Shown here: positions 43,226 through 51,823 of the stretch, piece by piece
Layout of the letters: each line of letters starts with the position of its first letter
How positions within the stretch are numbered: the first letter of the stretch is position 1
Assembly (NCBI GenBank): GCA_902495075.1
Contig: CABUVO010000007.1
Coordinates: 1 to 64,000, forward strand
Direction: 5' to 3'
Origin: an uncultured Porphyromonadaceae bacterium
Lineage (GTDB): Bacteria; Bacteroidota; Bacteroidia; Bacteroidales; Muribaculaceae
DNA length: 64,000 bases
Program-made: the position numbers and the translations under genes
Notes under the pieces: model-generated
The model's database searches: none
Told to the model about the DNA's origin: nothing
Seen by the model: only the letters and a program-made list of their open reading frames with translations

Positions 43226-43435
43226 ATGACCACAAATCAGAGCCTCGACCGCTACCTTACCTCGCTCCCAAACCGGGTGAGATTGGCAAAATCAAGAGAT
43301 ATCCGCAAGGTGCTGAAGATCTCTCGTGCCAAACTCTCCGATTGGAGGCGCGGCAGGTCGCAACTGCAGCCCATCTACTTGCGCGAAATTAGTGAAATCG
43401 TCGGCGTCGACCTACTGGCTGATGTCGAAAATTGA
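43226..43435 (+). CDS. Cro-like small DNA-binding protein
   Basis: A 69-residue basic protein with a helix-turn-helix pattern (IRKVLKISRAKLSDWRRGRSQL) followed by LREISEIVGVDLL. It is divergent from the repressor and 7 bp after the nested palindrome, the place of a Cro protein. It could equally be an excisionase-type regulator. Confidence 0.6.
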   Translation: MTTNQSLDRYLTSLPNRVRLAKSRDIRKVLKISRAKLSDWRRGRSQLQPIYLREISEIVGVDLLADVEN

Positions 43436-43444
43436 AAAATTACC

Positions 43445-44005
43445 ATGAACAGGTTATTGACAAACACAGAATTCTTCACCTACGGAAACGAGGTGATGGT
43501 TCGTACCGCCGACGGATCCGTTAGCACGTTGTCGCCCCAGGACTACGACCTGATCAGCGCCTTGTGCGACTATCTGGCTACCTTCTACTCGAAGGCTTAC
43601 GCCGCTCTGTGCGACGAGTACAAACAGAGCGCACGAAATCAGTCATACTTCCGCTATCGCATTGTATGCCGTTTCGTGCGCTGCAATTTCGGCAGTCTCG
43701 ACGATGTCCCGGATATCGCGCCATCCATGCACTGCAATTTTGAATATGTGCCGTGCCCTTTGCGCGGGGAATGTCCTCTCGACCAGATTGTTTGTCATCC
43801 GGAGTTCAACCATCAGTTGAGCCCTGCCGAGTTGCAGGTGCTCCGGCTGGTCTACGAGGGACTCACGGAAGACGTTATCGGCGACCGCCTGCGGCTCTCG
43901 CCTCACACAATTCACACCCACGTGCGCAATGCTTATGCCCGGCTCGACATCCATTCTAAAGCCGAGTTTATCAGATACGCCGCCGATAACAATCTCTTCT
44001 CATGA
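43445..44005 (+). CDS. LuxR-type HTH regulator with Cys cluster
   Basis: A 186-residue protein. The C-terminal 65 residues are a GerE/LuxR helix-turn-helix (LSPAELQVLRLVYEGLTEDVIGDRLRLSPHTIHTHVRNAYARL). Before it is a cysteine-rich block, CNFEYVPCPLRGECPLDQIVC (about 98-118, four spaced Cys), possibly binding metal. The gene overlaps the primase-helicase start by ATGA, so it may be an early activator made with the replication protein. Confidence 0.75.
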   Translation: MNRLLTNTEFFTYGNEVMVRTADGSVSTLSPQDYDLISALCDYLATFYSKAYAALCDEYKQSARNQSYFRYRIVCRFVRCNFGSLDDVPDIAPSMHCNFEYVPCPLRGECPLDQIVCHPEFNHQLSPAELQVLRLVYEGLTEDVIGDRLRLSPHTIHTHVRNAYARLDIHSKAEFIRYAADNNLFS

Positions 44006-47000
44006 ACAAATACAGCGAATTTGAAGTTCAGAAAGTCCGGGAGGCTGATATCCGGCTTTTTGTCCGTGGAGCGAATGAGAGCAAGGGCAAAACCGAAATG
44101 GATTGCCCGTTCTGCGGCGCCAAGAAGAAATTTACCGTACTGCACAGGGGCAGATATAACTATGCGAAGTGCTGGGTCTGCAACGAAGGCTTCTCCGGCC
44201 CACTCGAGGCATACGCATATTTGCAGGGTCTCGACATCAAGCGCGACTATGTGCGGTGCATCGAAGGTGTCGCGTCGATGGCGGGAATACCTATCACTCC
44301 CGAGGAAACTGTCCGCAAGAAAAAGGTAAAGGAAGAAAAGGCTAAAGTCCAGAAGACTTTCACCCATCAGCAGCTCGAAGGTTCCGGTCTCGCTGTCGAA
44401 GACTTGATGGCGACTGTAACGGAAAAAGGTCAGGAACTGACCATGTGTCCGTTCCAACCCGGAACCATAAAGAACGGTCAGCCTGTCAGGCAGGGTGATG
44501 ACATGCTGATTTATTACTATGACCTTTACGGCAACCCGGTCCAATACACTGCAAAAGGTTCGCGGGCCCTCCGGAATTACGTCCGAATTCGATTCTCAAA
44601 TCCGGATCTTCATACGGACGAGAACGGAGACCCCGTGAAATACATGTCTCCGGCAGGATCAACTTCACCGGTCTATGTTCCGGAAATCATGCGTAAACTC
44701 TTCAAGAACAAAACGCATGTCGAGACTCTCTTCCTCCAGGAGGGAGAGAAGAAAGCCGAGAAGGCTTGTAAGCACGGTATGCTGTCTCTTGGTCTGCAGG
44801 GCATATCAAATATCGGCAATAAAGAAAACGGGCTGATTCAGGATATTCAGAATTTTGTCATCCGATGTCAGGTGCATAATGTCGTTCTCGTCATGGATTC
44901 TGACTGGAACGACCTCTCGCGCAATCTCCGCATCGGGGAACGTGCCGACATGCGCCCGCACACTTTCGCAAGTGCCGTTATAAAATTCAAACAATACATC
45001 AGCACGTTCCACAATCGCGGAATCGATGTTGATATATGGTGGGGTCATGTCAACGAGAACGAGAACGGTGATAAAGGTGTTGACGACCTCCTTGTTGGTT
45101 CTCTGAAGGGACAGGAAGACGAACTCATGAAGGATATCGACTTCGCCATGCACACCCACGACGGCAAAGGGAAATGGCTCGATATTCATAAAATCACAAC
45201 TCTCTCCGACGCTAAAATCAGGGATTTCTGGAGTCTAAACGACTGGCAGAACTTCTTTGAGATACACAAGTCTCGACTTGTGGACGTGCCTACATTCCGT
45301 CTCGGATCAATACGCTATAAGGTCGAGGACGATAAGCTCGTCCGCAACGGAAGCTATTCCTCCGATGGCGATATCTACTCCATCGAGAAGGACTCCAAGG
45401 AAAATGACAAGGTGCAGCTCAGTTACACGGAAACATTCCGGTTCCTCGCCGCTTCCGGATTCTTCCGCCTCGCCAATAACGATGAAGGTGCCTCCGGCTA
45501 CGACTTCATTCGCATCGATGACGGCATCATCGACCGCTCGGCTCCTTACGAGGTGCGCGATTTCATTCTGACATACATCATGACCAACTGCAAAAATCCG
45601 TTGGTGCATGAGTATTTCAACAGTAAACTCGACGTCCTCCTTCCCGATAAGAAGTTGGAACGTCTCGAAATGCGCCGCGACAATTTCAATAATTTCGAGC
45701 CGGACGTACAGCGCAGCTACTACAACAACGGTCAGGTGGAGATTACTTCGCGCTCCATTACGCCGGAGCAGCCGATCTCCAACGTGTGGCGCAGCCGTAT
45801 AGTGCCGCGCAATTTCAAGCGTATCCCTATTATTCAATTTATCGACACCACAGGCGACTACTTCGCAATCAGATTCACGGAAGAAGGGCTGAAATGCGAG
45901 TTCGTTCAATACATCATCAATACTTCAAACAACTACTTTTCTCCGGAGGCGCCCCGTGAGGTCACCATGGATGAACAATACGAATGGGACCAACATATCG
46001 TGAACAAAGTCACAGCCATCGGATATCTTCTCACCGACTGGAAATATCCGTCGGACCGCAAGGCGGTCGTGATCCAGGATCACCGCATATCCGAGGTCGG
46101 TCAGGCATGGGGCGGCGCCGGTAAGTCCGTCCTTGGCAACGCCCTCAGTCACGTCATCGCTCAAGCGGGATTTGACGGCAAGACCTTCAATCCCTCCGAT
46201 GACTTCGCCCTCGATGGCGTTACCAAGGCAACCCGCAACATCTTCATCGATGACGTCCGGACAAATTTCAATTTCAAGTCAATCTTCAACTGGGTCACCG
46301 GCGACCTCCCTGTGAATCCTAAGGGCAAGACCCGATTCACGATCAAGGCAGAGGATTCACCGAAAATCCTGCTCACAACCAACCACGCCATAAAGGACGC
46401 CGACCAAGGCTCAGTGAAACGACGTATCGCCTACATGGAGTTTTCATCCTGGTATAATCAGGATCACACCATTGTCGATGACTTCGGGCATCAGTTCTTT
46501 TTCGACTGGGACGATTACCAGTGGCAGCTCTTCGATAATTTCATGGCGGAATGCGTCATGTATTATCTCCGCTCCTTTGAACTCGCATGGAATAAGAAAG
46601 GCGAGGGCGTTGTACCGCCGCCAATGAAGAATATAGAGCTGCGCACACTGCGTCAGTCGATGTCTGAAACACTTCTGCAGTGGGCTGAGGAATACTTCGA
46701 TCCAACAGGCTCCCACATCAACAACCGCATCCCGCGCAAGGAACTCTTCGATTCCTTCCGCGAGTATGCCGGCGGTCTTCAGGGACACGGCGTTACAAGC
46801 TCGAACTTCAAGAACAAGATGAAGGATTTCTGCAAGTATAAGGGCTACGACTTCAACCGGGACAAACCTATCGACAAGCCAAACGGAGGCAAAATCTACT
46901 ATTCAGACTGGAAACCACAGCATGAGGATGAGTCGTTCCTTGGAGGCGACGACAAATCCAACAGCTGCGAATATTTCACAATCTCGATTTACTCCTACGG

Positions 47001-47037
47001 TCCAATCCCGCAGAATACCGAGGAAGACCCATTCTAA
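44002..47037 (+). CDS. Phage primase-helicase (Zn finger, Toprim-like, SF3 helicase)
   Basis: A 1011-residue replication protein. Residues 35-60 hold a zinc ribbon (CPFC and CWVC pairs). A Toprim-like centre has LQEGEKKAEK (about 245) and LVMDSDW (about 297). The C-terminal half is a superfamily 3 helicase of the D5 kind with WGGAGKS (about 701-707), RNIFIDDVR (about 745) and KILLTTNH (about 789). The final KDWD/YQWQLFDNFM-like block is repeated in the gene at 48321. It would prime and unwind phage DNA. Coupled by ATGA to the LuxR-type gene. Confidence 0.85.
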   Translation: MNKYSEFEVQKVREADIRLFVRGANESKGKTEMDCPFCGAKKKFTVLHRGRYNYAKCWVCNEGFSGPLEAYAYLQGLDIKRDYVRCIEGVASMAGIPITPEETVRKKKVKEEKAKVQKTFTHQQLEGSGLAVEDLMATVTEKGQELTMCPFQPGTIKNGQPVRQGDDMLIYYYDLYGNPVQYTAKGSRALRNYVRIRFSNPDLHTDENGDPVKYMSPAGSTSPVYVPEIMRKLFKNKTHVETLFLQEGEKKAEKACKHGMLSLGLQGISNIGNKENGLIQDIQNFVIRCQVHNVVLVMDSDWNDLSRNLRIGERADMRPHTFASAVIKFKQYISTFHNRGIDVDIWWGHVNENENGDKGVDDLLVGSLKGQEDELMKDIDFAMHTHDGKGKWLDIHKITTLSDAKIRDFWSLNDWQNFFEIHKSRLVDVPTFRLGSIRYKVEDDKLVRNGSYSSDGDIYSIEKDSKENDKVQLSYTETFRFLAASGFFRLANNDEGASGYDFIRIDDGIIDRSAPYEVRDFILTYIMTNCKNPLVHEYFNSKLDVLLPDKKLERLEMRRDNFNNFEPDVQRSYYNNGQVEITSRSITPEQPISNVWRSRIVPRNFKRIPIIQFIDTTGDYFAIRFTEEGLKCEFVQYIINTSNNYFSPEAPREVTMDEQYEWDQHIVNKVTAIGYLLTDWKYPSDRKAVVIQDHRISEVGQAWGGAGKSVLGNALSHVIAQAGFDGKTFNPSDDFALDGVTKATRNIFIDDVRTNFNFKSIFNWVTGDLPVNPKGKTRFTIKAEDSPKILLTTNHAIKDADQGSVKRRIAYMEFSSWYNQDHTIVDDFGHQFFFDWDDYQWQLFDNFMAECVMYYLRSFELAWNKKGEGVVPPPMKNIELRTLRQSMSETLLQWAEEYFDPTGSHINNRIPRKELFDSFREYAGGLQGHGVTSSNFKNKMKDFCKYKGYDFNRDKPIDKPNGGKIYYSDWKPQHEDESFLGGDDKSNSCEYFTISIYSYGPIPQNTEEDPF

Positions 47038-47049
47038 ACCTTAAGCAAA

Positions 47050-47376
47050 ATGGATAAAAAACCAATCATCATCAAGGGAGTCGGCTCGTCCGATACCTTT
47101 TTCGATGCAGTTACCAAGGTAACGGGCATCAGTCATACTCGTCTCCTCTCCGATTCTCGTCTGTGGCCCGTCGTGGAAGCCCGGATGCTTTCTGCCATCG
47201 CCCTCAATCGTCTCGGACTCGTCGACGATAAGATTGCATCGATGCTCAACAGAGGACGCTCCACGATGTGCAAGAGCCGCCATGCCGGAGAGGATCTCCT
47301 GCAGGTCTCCAAGACATTCCAAGATAAATACCAAAAATTACAAACCATATTAAACCCTCAAAAAGATGAAAAATAA
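47050..47376 (+). CDS. DnaA domain IV-like DNA-binding protein
   Basis: A 108-residue protein. Residues 40-85 (VVEARMLSAIALNRLGLVDDKIASMLNRGRSTMCKSR) follow the pattern of DnaA domain IV, where the segment ending in a DHSTV-like motif contacts DnaA boxes; here it reads RGRSTM. There is no AAA+ domain. Its place right after the primase-helicase suggests origin recognition for the phage. The similarity is by eye and should be tested by structure comparison. Confidence 0.5.
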   Translation: MDKKPIIIKGVGSSDTFFDAVTKVTGISHTRLLSDSRLWPVVEARMLSAIALNRLGLVDDKIASMLNRGRSTMCKSRHAGEDLLQVSKTFQDKYQKLQTILNPQKDEK

Positions 47377-47632
47377 AACCATCTCCGCGGTCACATCCGT
47401 GATGGCCATTATCGCTCTGGCCGCTCCCGTCACCTTCTGCACGTTCGCAGTCCTGCGACTCTGCCACGTCATCGACTGGTCATGGTGGCTCGTCACCGCG
47501 CCTCTCTGGGGCGGTGCATTGCTCCTCGCCTCTATCTTCGTTGTGGCTCTGATTGTCATATCGGCCGCCACCTTCATCATCCGTGATAAAGCCGTAGCGG
47601 AATTCAAAGCTAAGAAAGGAACCGGACTATGA
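47366..47632 (+). CDS. Small membrane protein
   Basis: An 88-residue protein with two transmembrane helices (about 6-28 and 38-66) and a basic C-terminus (AEFKAKKGTGL). It overlaps both neighbours. No family recognised. Confidence 0.6.
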   Translation: MKNKTISAVTSVMAIIALAAPVTFCTFAVLRLCHVIDWSWWLVTAPLWGGALLLASIFVVALIVISAATFIIRDKAVAEFKAKKGTGL

Positions 47633-47838
47633 TGGACTACATGGAAGTTGGCCCCTTCGGTCTAAAGGTGGACTGCCGCGTTTTGAACATCTTGCAGGAT
47701 CGATTCCTCCAGTCCTACATGGCTGTCTCCACCATACACAATAATCAAATCGTGGATGTCGAGTATGAGGAACTCGAGCCGGATCCGAACGACGGCCCCG
47801 CTCCCATGGCAACTCTCGTCTACAATCCCAAAAAATAA
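47629..47838 (+). CDS. Unknown phage protein, 69 aa
   Basis: A 69-residue acidic soluble protein (DVEYEELEPDPND). ATGA overlap with the preceding membrane protein gene and 6 bp before the next gene indicate one operon. No motif seen. Confidence 0.55.
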   Translation: MMDYMEVGPFGLKVDCRVLNILQDRFLQSYMAVSTIHNNQIVDVEYEELEPDPNDGPAPMATLVYNPKK

Positions 47839-47844
47839 ATTACC

Positions 47845-48324
47845 ATGGCAACTGACAAACTCATTCTGCACCGCTTCATGAGTCGCGAGGAATACATCAT
47901 GTATCAGTCCGGAGAAGTGCTGCACAACGACACCGACCATTACCAAGGCGGCAAGGGAGGCTCAGTCTCCAAAGGATTCTGCTTCTTCATGGGCAACATC
48001 CACGAATGGGCGCACCGCCTCAATGGTCTCGTTTCATTCGATGTCCTGCTCACTGTCGAGCTGGATCTGGAGAACACGGATGCCGACGTCTACATTTCCT
48101 CCGGAGTGTACGCCGACGACCCTTCCGCCGAATTCCCGAAGCGCAGGCTCTACCGCGAAGTATGCACCACGGCATACTCAAAGCAATCCATGCGCTTCAT
48201 CAGCGCCGATTTTTCCTGGGCCTCCGATCCTCGGTTCTACTCCAAGGATCAACGTCTGGCGATGGTCCTCCGTCGCATCCCGCCAATCGTAAAGCCTACA
48301 ACCTGTCAATATCCAAATATATGA
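47845..48324 (+). CDS. Unknown phage protein, possible ADP-ribosyltransferase-like fold
   Basis: A 159-residue protein. LILHRFMSREEYIMYQSGEVL near the start, then SKGFCFFMGN and later RLYREVCTTAYSKQSMRF, resemble in spacing the Arg, Ser/aromatic and Glu regions of ADP-ribosyltransferase-type folds. This is a weak pattern match only. It is coupled by ATGA to the truncated helicase gene. Confidence 0.5.
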   Translation: MATDKLILHRFMSREEYIMYQSGEVLHNDTDHYQGGKGGSVSKGFCFFMGNIHEWAHRLNGLVSFDVLLTVELDLENTDADVYISSGVYADDPSAEFPKRRLYREVCTTAYSKQSMRFISADFSWASDPRFYSKDQRLAMVLRRIPPIVKPTTCQYPNI

Positions 48325-49202
48325 AACAGTGTCAAGAAATACTCTACCGTAACGGTACGGTATATATCACCCCTGACGGTATCAAGTTCGTCAAGGGCGA
48401 CAATCCACAATGCAAGAACAACATTCGTCTTGATTTCAAGAGAATCAAAGTCATCGATTCCATCCGTTTAGAGGAGAATTGTTTTAAAGTCATTTTTACT
48501 CCCAAAGGGCTTAAAGCGGATTTCGTCGAATTCATCCTGCATACTTCGGATGATTTGTTAGACGATTTCGATATTGATGCCCACCACCAACTTATTCTCA
48601 ATAAAATCACCGCTCTTGGGTATCTGCTCACAGGCTGGAAGACTCCGACCGAGTCTAAGGCGGTCGTGATACGTAACCGCCACCTCGGTCAATTCCAAAA
48701 CGGGAAGTCTCTGCTTGCAAAGGCAGTCGGCATGATCTGTGATCTTGATTCATCCAACAACTGGGATGAATATGGATTTCAGGATGTGAATCCCAATGCA
48801 GATGTCATCTTAATAGACGATATCGATCGCAACTTCAAATTCCAAGGTTTATTCACAGCAATAACTGACGATTTGGTGATTTGTAGGAAAAATCAACCCG
48901 AAGTAGTTGTCCCTTGGGTTGATTCTCCTAAGTTCGTGCTGACGACAAACGACTACATCAAGGGCGCCAATGAGGGGTCCGCGAAACGCAGAATCGCCTA
49001 TGTTGATGTTTCCGGACACTACAGCCTGGCACACACACCCCTTGATGAATTCGGACATCTGATGTTCAAAGACTGGGACAAATACCAGTGGCAGCTCTTC
49101 GACAACTTCATGATGGAATGCATCATGTGGTATTTCCGCTCATACAACAACAACTGGGGAGGACCGGGACTTGGTATCGTTCCTCCTCCAGTGAAATTCT
49201 AA
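48321..49202 (+). CDS. Stand-alone SF3 helicase domain, paralogue of the primase-helicase
   Basis: A 293-residue protein colinear with residues about 610-885 of the primase-helicase at 44002. Shared blocks: NKITALGYLLTGWK against NKVTAIGYLLTDWK, KRRIAYVDVSG against KRRIAYMEFSS, and YQWQLFDNFMMEC against YQWQLFDNFMAEC. It keeps Walker A (GQFQNGKS, about 123-130) and Walker B (VILIDDIDRN). Zn finger, Toprim and C-terminal tail are missing. The longer open frame from 48006 is a shadow of the previous gene; the ATG at 48321 overlaps its stop. It may form mixed rings with the full protein or act as a loader. Confidence 0.75.
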   Translation: MKQCQEILYRNGTVYITPDGIKFVKGDNPQCKNNIRLDFKRIKVIDSIRLEENCFKVIFTPKGLKADFVEFILHTSDDLLDDFDIDAHHQLILNKITALGYLLTGWKTPTESKAVVIRNRHLGQFQNGKSLLAKAVGMICDLDSSNNWDEYGFQDVNPNADVILIDDIDRNFKFQGLFTAITDDLVICRKNQPEVVVPWVDSPKFVLTTNDYIKGANEGSAKRRIAYVDVSGHYSLAHTPLDEFGHLMFKDWDKYQWQLFDNFMMECIMWYFRSYNNNWGGPGLGIVPPPVKF

Positions 49203-49220
49203 CCGATAACACCGAGATTA

Positions 49221-49459
49221 TGTTTACCCATTTCTCACCCGAACAGAAAGTGTTGATAATATCAATTATCAACAAGGTCGAGCATTCCGGATGCACCGTT
49301 GACGAGATTATCGAAGTACTCTCAGAGACCGCAGGATCAGTGCTCGCATGTAAGACCACATCGAAGGCAGAACTTGCCGAATACATCGACAAAGATCTGC
49401 TCCCATATATTCGGCGCACAGCACTTGGCTGGCACGATGTAAAACACCAAATCATCTGA
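49221..49459 (+). CDS. Unknown phage protein, 79 aa
   Basis: The frame continues upstream, but ATG 49221 is the first start after the helicase stop. The product is a small, mainly helical protein (EQKVLIISIINKVEHSGCTVDEIIEVL). No family recognised. Confidence 0.55.
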
Positions 49460-49462
49460 ATC

Positions 49463-49699
49463 ATGGAAAGTAAATTGAAAATTGGAGATCCTGTCATCGT
49501 TCCCGCATGGATCCGAGGACTGGGCGAGTCCATCAAGGCTGTCGTGACAGAAATCGATCCGGGAATCTTAGGCTCGGCACGATTGGTAACGTGCAGATAT
49601 GTCGAGCCGACAGTCAATGCCATGGGAGAGCATGGAATCATCTGTTGGGAAGATCAGCTCCAGCTGATTGAATCGACTGAGGAAGGAGGTGCCAAATGA
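49463..49699 (+). CDS. Unknown phage protein, 78 aa
   Basis: Beta-rich small protein (LKIGDPVIVPAWIRGLGE) that may be an SH3-like barrel. Its last codons encode EEGGAK because they contain the Shine-Dalgarno element of the next gene. Stop and next start overlap as ATGA. Confidence 0.55.
   Translation: MESKLKIGDPVIVPAWIRGLGESIKAVVTEIDPGILGSARLVTCRYVEPTVNAMGEHGIICWEDQLQLIESTEEGGAK
49683..49691 (+). promoter_or_regulatory. Shine-Dalgarno cassette 1
   Basis: AAGGAGGTG with exactly 6 nt between GGAGG and ATG 49696, which overlaps the upstream stop as ATGA. Confidence 0.8.
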
Positions 49700-50007
49700 T
49701 AAATCTAAAATCACGTCTGGCGCGACTGTTCCGAGAATGGGCGCATCGCCTCGATCCGGAATTCAAGATGCCGCCGATACAGTACACCATCAACAGAGTA
49801 CATCGAATTGATGTATCGCACGAGGTCATAAATTCCGTCATACCAAAATCAATGATTGTCGATTTCTTGAATGCGAAGTTACTCACCGCACTCAAAATGT
49901 ATGGTGCTATCAAGCTAACGGAAGAGTCTGGTCTTTTCGGAACGAGAAAATACACCCTCTCAATGTATGCAATGATTGCAGGTGACGAGGAAGGAGGTGT
50001 GTCATGA
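49696..50007 (+). CDS. Unknown phage protein, 103 aa
   Basis: A 103-residue protein with a basic amphipathic N-terminus (LKSRLARLFREWAHRL). It starts from a full Shine-Dalgarno cassette and ends in EEGGVS, encoding the next cassette. No family recognised. Confidence 0.55.
   Translation: MINLKSRLARLFREWAHRLDPEFKMPPIQYTINRVHRIDVSHEVINSVIPKSMIVDFLNAKLLTALKMYGAIKLTEESGLFGTRKYTLSMYAMIAGDEEGGVS
49991..49999 (+). promoter_or_regulatory. Shine-Dalgarno cassette 2
   Basis: AAGGAGGTG, 6-nt spacing to ATG 50004, ATGA overlap. Confidence 0.8.
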
Positions 50008-50318
50008 ACTCTCTATCAATCTCCGCACCGCTTCCGCATTACGATAAAGAATATGCTAAGGCTCTGCAAGAGTATCTCCATCCGCGAAGCCGTCCGCGCC
50101 ACATATCGCCCATGAGGCGCGTTAAGTGGCGTCTCGTAAAGAAGTGGTTCAACCGATACGAAAAGAACTATTATTACGGAGCAATCGTATTCTTCTATCA
50201 TGCCGACGGCAGCAGCATACCATGCCAGATTACCAATGTCAAAATCGAAAAAGCAGGGAAACATCGATTGAATTATATCATATCGGCTGAACCTGTCACT
50301 CTATGTGATTTATTTTAA
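50004..50318 (+). CDS. Unknown phage protein, 104 aa
   Basis: A basic 104-residue protein (RVKWRLVKKWFNRYEKNYYYG). No recognisable domain. Coupled to the preceding gene. Confidence 0.55.
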   Translation: MNSLSISAPLPHYDKEYAKALQEYLHPRSRPRHISPMRRVKWRLVKKWFNRYEKNYYYGAIVFFYHADGSSIPCQITNVKIEKAGKHRLNYIISAEPVTLCDLF

Positions 50319-50331
50319 CAATCAAGATTTC

Positions 50332-50559
50332 ATGCAAACACCTCTTCTCCCGACAGTAGAGCTTCTGAAGGAACTGGCTCGCCGACAAGCAGCCGAGCGC
50401 GATCGGGAACGCGTGACCATCGGCTTTATATACGATATCCCTCCGGCACAGCTCTCTGATAAACAGCTCCACAAGTATCGGCAGGAAATATTAATGCGGC
50501 AATATGCCGCATTAATACCTGTCTTGCAAAAACCAATATCAATTCTAAGCATCAAGTAA
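50332..50559 (+). CDS. Unknown phage protein, 75 aa
   Basis: Charged helical protein (VELLKELARRQAAERDRERV). ATG 50332 is preferred over GTG 50305, which would overlap the previous gene. 2 bp before the next gene. Confidence 0.5.
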   Translation: MQTPLLPTVELLKELARRQAAERDRERVTIGFIYDIPPAQLSDKQLHKYRQEILMRQYAALIPVLQKPISILSIK

Positions 50560-50561
50560 AT

Positions 50562-50780
50562 ATGATTTTCAAAGTATTTTTCAGAGCCGACAAGGCTTCT
50601 CGTCAAGATAAAGACCGCTACGACCGCAATATCATCTGCAAAGTTATCGCGGTTGAAAATGGGCAGCAGCTCGAGAAACGCATCGACAACGTTATCAACA
50701 ATCTCAAAGCCGACGGTTATGACGTTGCCGAAGTTGACAACTGTTTCAACATCTCCGAAGCCACAAATCAACAGATCTGA
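50562..50780 (+). CDS. Unknown phage protein, 72 aa
   Basis: A 72-residue protein with FRADKASRQDKDRYDRNIICKV and a C-terminal acidic half. It precedes the methyltransferase gene by 2 bp. No family recognised. Confidence 0.5.
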   Translation: MIFKVFFRADKASRQDKDRYDRNIICKVIAVENGQQLEKRIDNVINNLKADGYDVAEVDNCFNISEATNQQI

Positions 50781-50782
50781 GC

Positions 50783-51475
50783 ATGGATCCATTCGGAAAC
50801 ATTACAATCATCAATGACGATTGCATGAACGTCCTTCGGGAATTGCCAGACGATGCTTTCGATCTTGCTATCGTAGATCCACCGTATTATTCCGGTCCGG
50901 AACGACGGAGTTTCTACGGATCCGAGGTCAGCACCGTGGGTGTTACCCGACGGTTTTACCCCAAATCCCGAAAATGGACCGTTCCCGGAAATGAATATTT
51001 CAAGGAACTTGAAAGGGTAGCCAAGCATTACATCGTCTGGGGTTGCAACTACTACAACCACCAGTTTGCTCCCGGGCGCATCGTCTGGGACAAATGCAAT
51101 CAAGCATCCACCTTCTCGGACTGCGAGCTGGCCGCAACTGACCTGTTCACGTCCGTCAGGATCTTCCGCTACATGTGGAACGGAATGATGCAGGGTAAAT
51201 CCATGACCGAAGGCTGGATCATGCAAGGAAATAAGAAACTCAATGAGAAACGGATTCATCCTACCCAGAAACCTGTCATCCTCTACACCTGGTTGCTTAA
51301 CAACTATGCCTCCCCGGGCGACCGAATCCTTGACACCCACCTCGGATCCGGAAGCAGCATGATCGCGGCGTGGAACCTCGGTTTTGAGTTCACAGGTATC
51401 GAGATTGATCCGGTTTATTATGAAGCGGCGGTGGCCCGATTCCATCAGCACGCTGCCCAAGGAAAACTGTTCTAA
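50783..51475 (+). CDS. Phage DNA methyltransferase (N4/N6, PF01555 type)
   Basis: A 230-residue DNA methylase with the catalytic motif DPPYY at 32-36 and the SAM motif FTGIEIDP near 205-212 after LDTHLGSGSSMIAAWNLG. Catalytic motif first and SAM motif last is the beta arrangement. HPTQKPVILYTWLL is the conserved middle block. No restriction enzyme gene is adjacent, so it is an orphan phage methylase, likely protecting the phage genome or altering regulation. Target sequence unknown. Confidence 0.88.
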   Translation: MDPFGNITIINDDCMNVLRELPDDAFDLAIVDPPYYSGPERRSFYGSEVSTVGVTRRFYPKSRKWTVPGNEYFKELERVAKHYIVWGCNYYNHQFAPGRIVWDKCNQASTFSDCELAATDLFTSVRIFRYMWNGMMQGKSMTEGWIMQGNKKLNEKRIHPTQKPVILYTWLLNNYASPGDRILDTHLGSGSSMIAAWNLGFEFTGIEIDPVYYEAAVARFHQHAAQGKLF

Positions 51476-51505
51476 AAAATTTTAAAAATTTTTCTGCCAA
51501 ATTAT

Positions 51506-51536
51506 TTTGCTAAATCAAAATTTAGCATTAACTTTG
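51506..51536 (+). promoter_or_regulatory. hicAB promoter
   Basis: TTTG (51506-51509), 19 bp, TAACTTTG (51529-51536). Start codon of hicA 24 bp downstream. Confidence 0.7.
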
Positions 51537-51559
51537 CAGTGTAATCAAACGAGAGAACA

Positions 51560-51748
51560 ATGAAGTACAACGAACTGCACAGGAAACTCCGGAAAGCCGG
51601 ATGTTATCCTACCGGAGAATCCAGAGCCGGTCATCCAGAGTGGTACTCGCCGATAACAGGCAGGAGATTCACCACAAGCAATCATGAAGCTCAGGAAGTC
51701 AAGAACGGAACTCTGAGATCCATTCTCCGGGACGCCGGAATCAAGTAA
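51560..51748 (+). CDS. hicA: HicA-type mRNA interferase toxin
   Basis: A 62-residue protein with the double-stranded-RNA-binding-like HicA fold: KYNELHRKLRKAGCYPTG, the catalytic His in RAGHPEWY (His25), and the tail NGTLRSILRDAGIK. It cleaves mRNA when free of HicB. The gene order hicA then hicB and the own promoter are usual. In a prophage it may stabilise the element or limit superinfection. Confidence 0.9.
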   Translation: MKYNELHRKLRKAGCYPTGESRAGHPEWYSPITGRRFTTSNHEAQEVKNGTLRSILRDAGIK

Positions 51749-51823
51749 GGGACGGGGCTTGGCCCCTCCCTTTCCAACCCCGGCTATGATAAGTTTGTTA
51801 AACAATAATAAAGCATCACGACA

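Noticed and set aside
48006..48320. N-terminal extension of the stand-alone helicase
   Set aside because: The segment is an out-of-frame reading of the preceding gene; ATG 48321 with ATGA overlap and colinearity with the paralogue fix the start.
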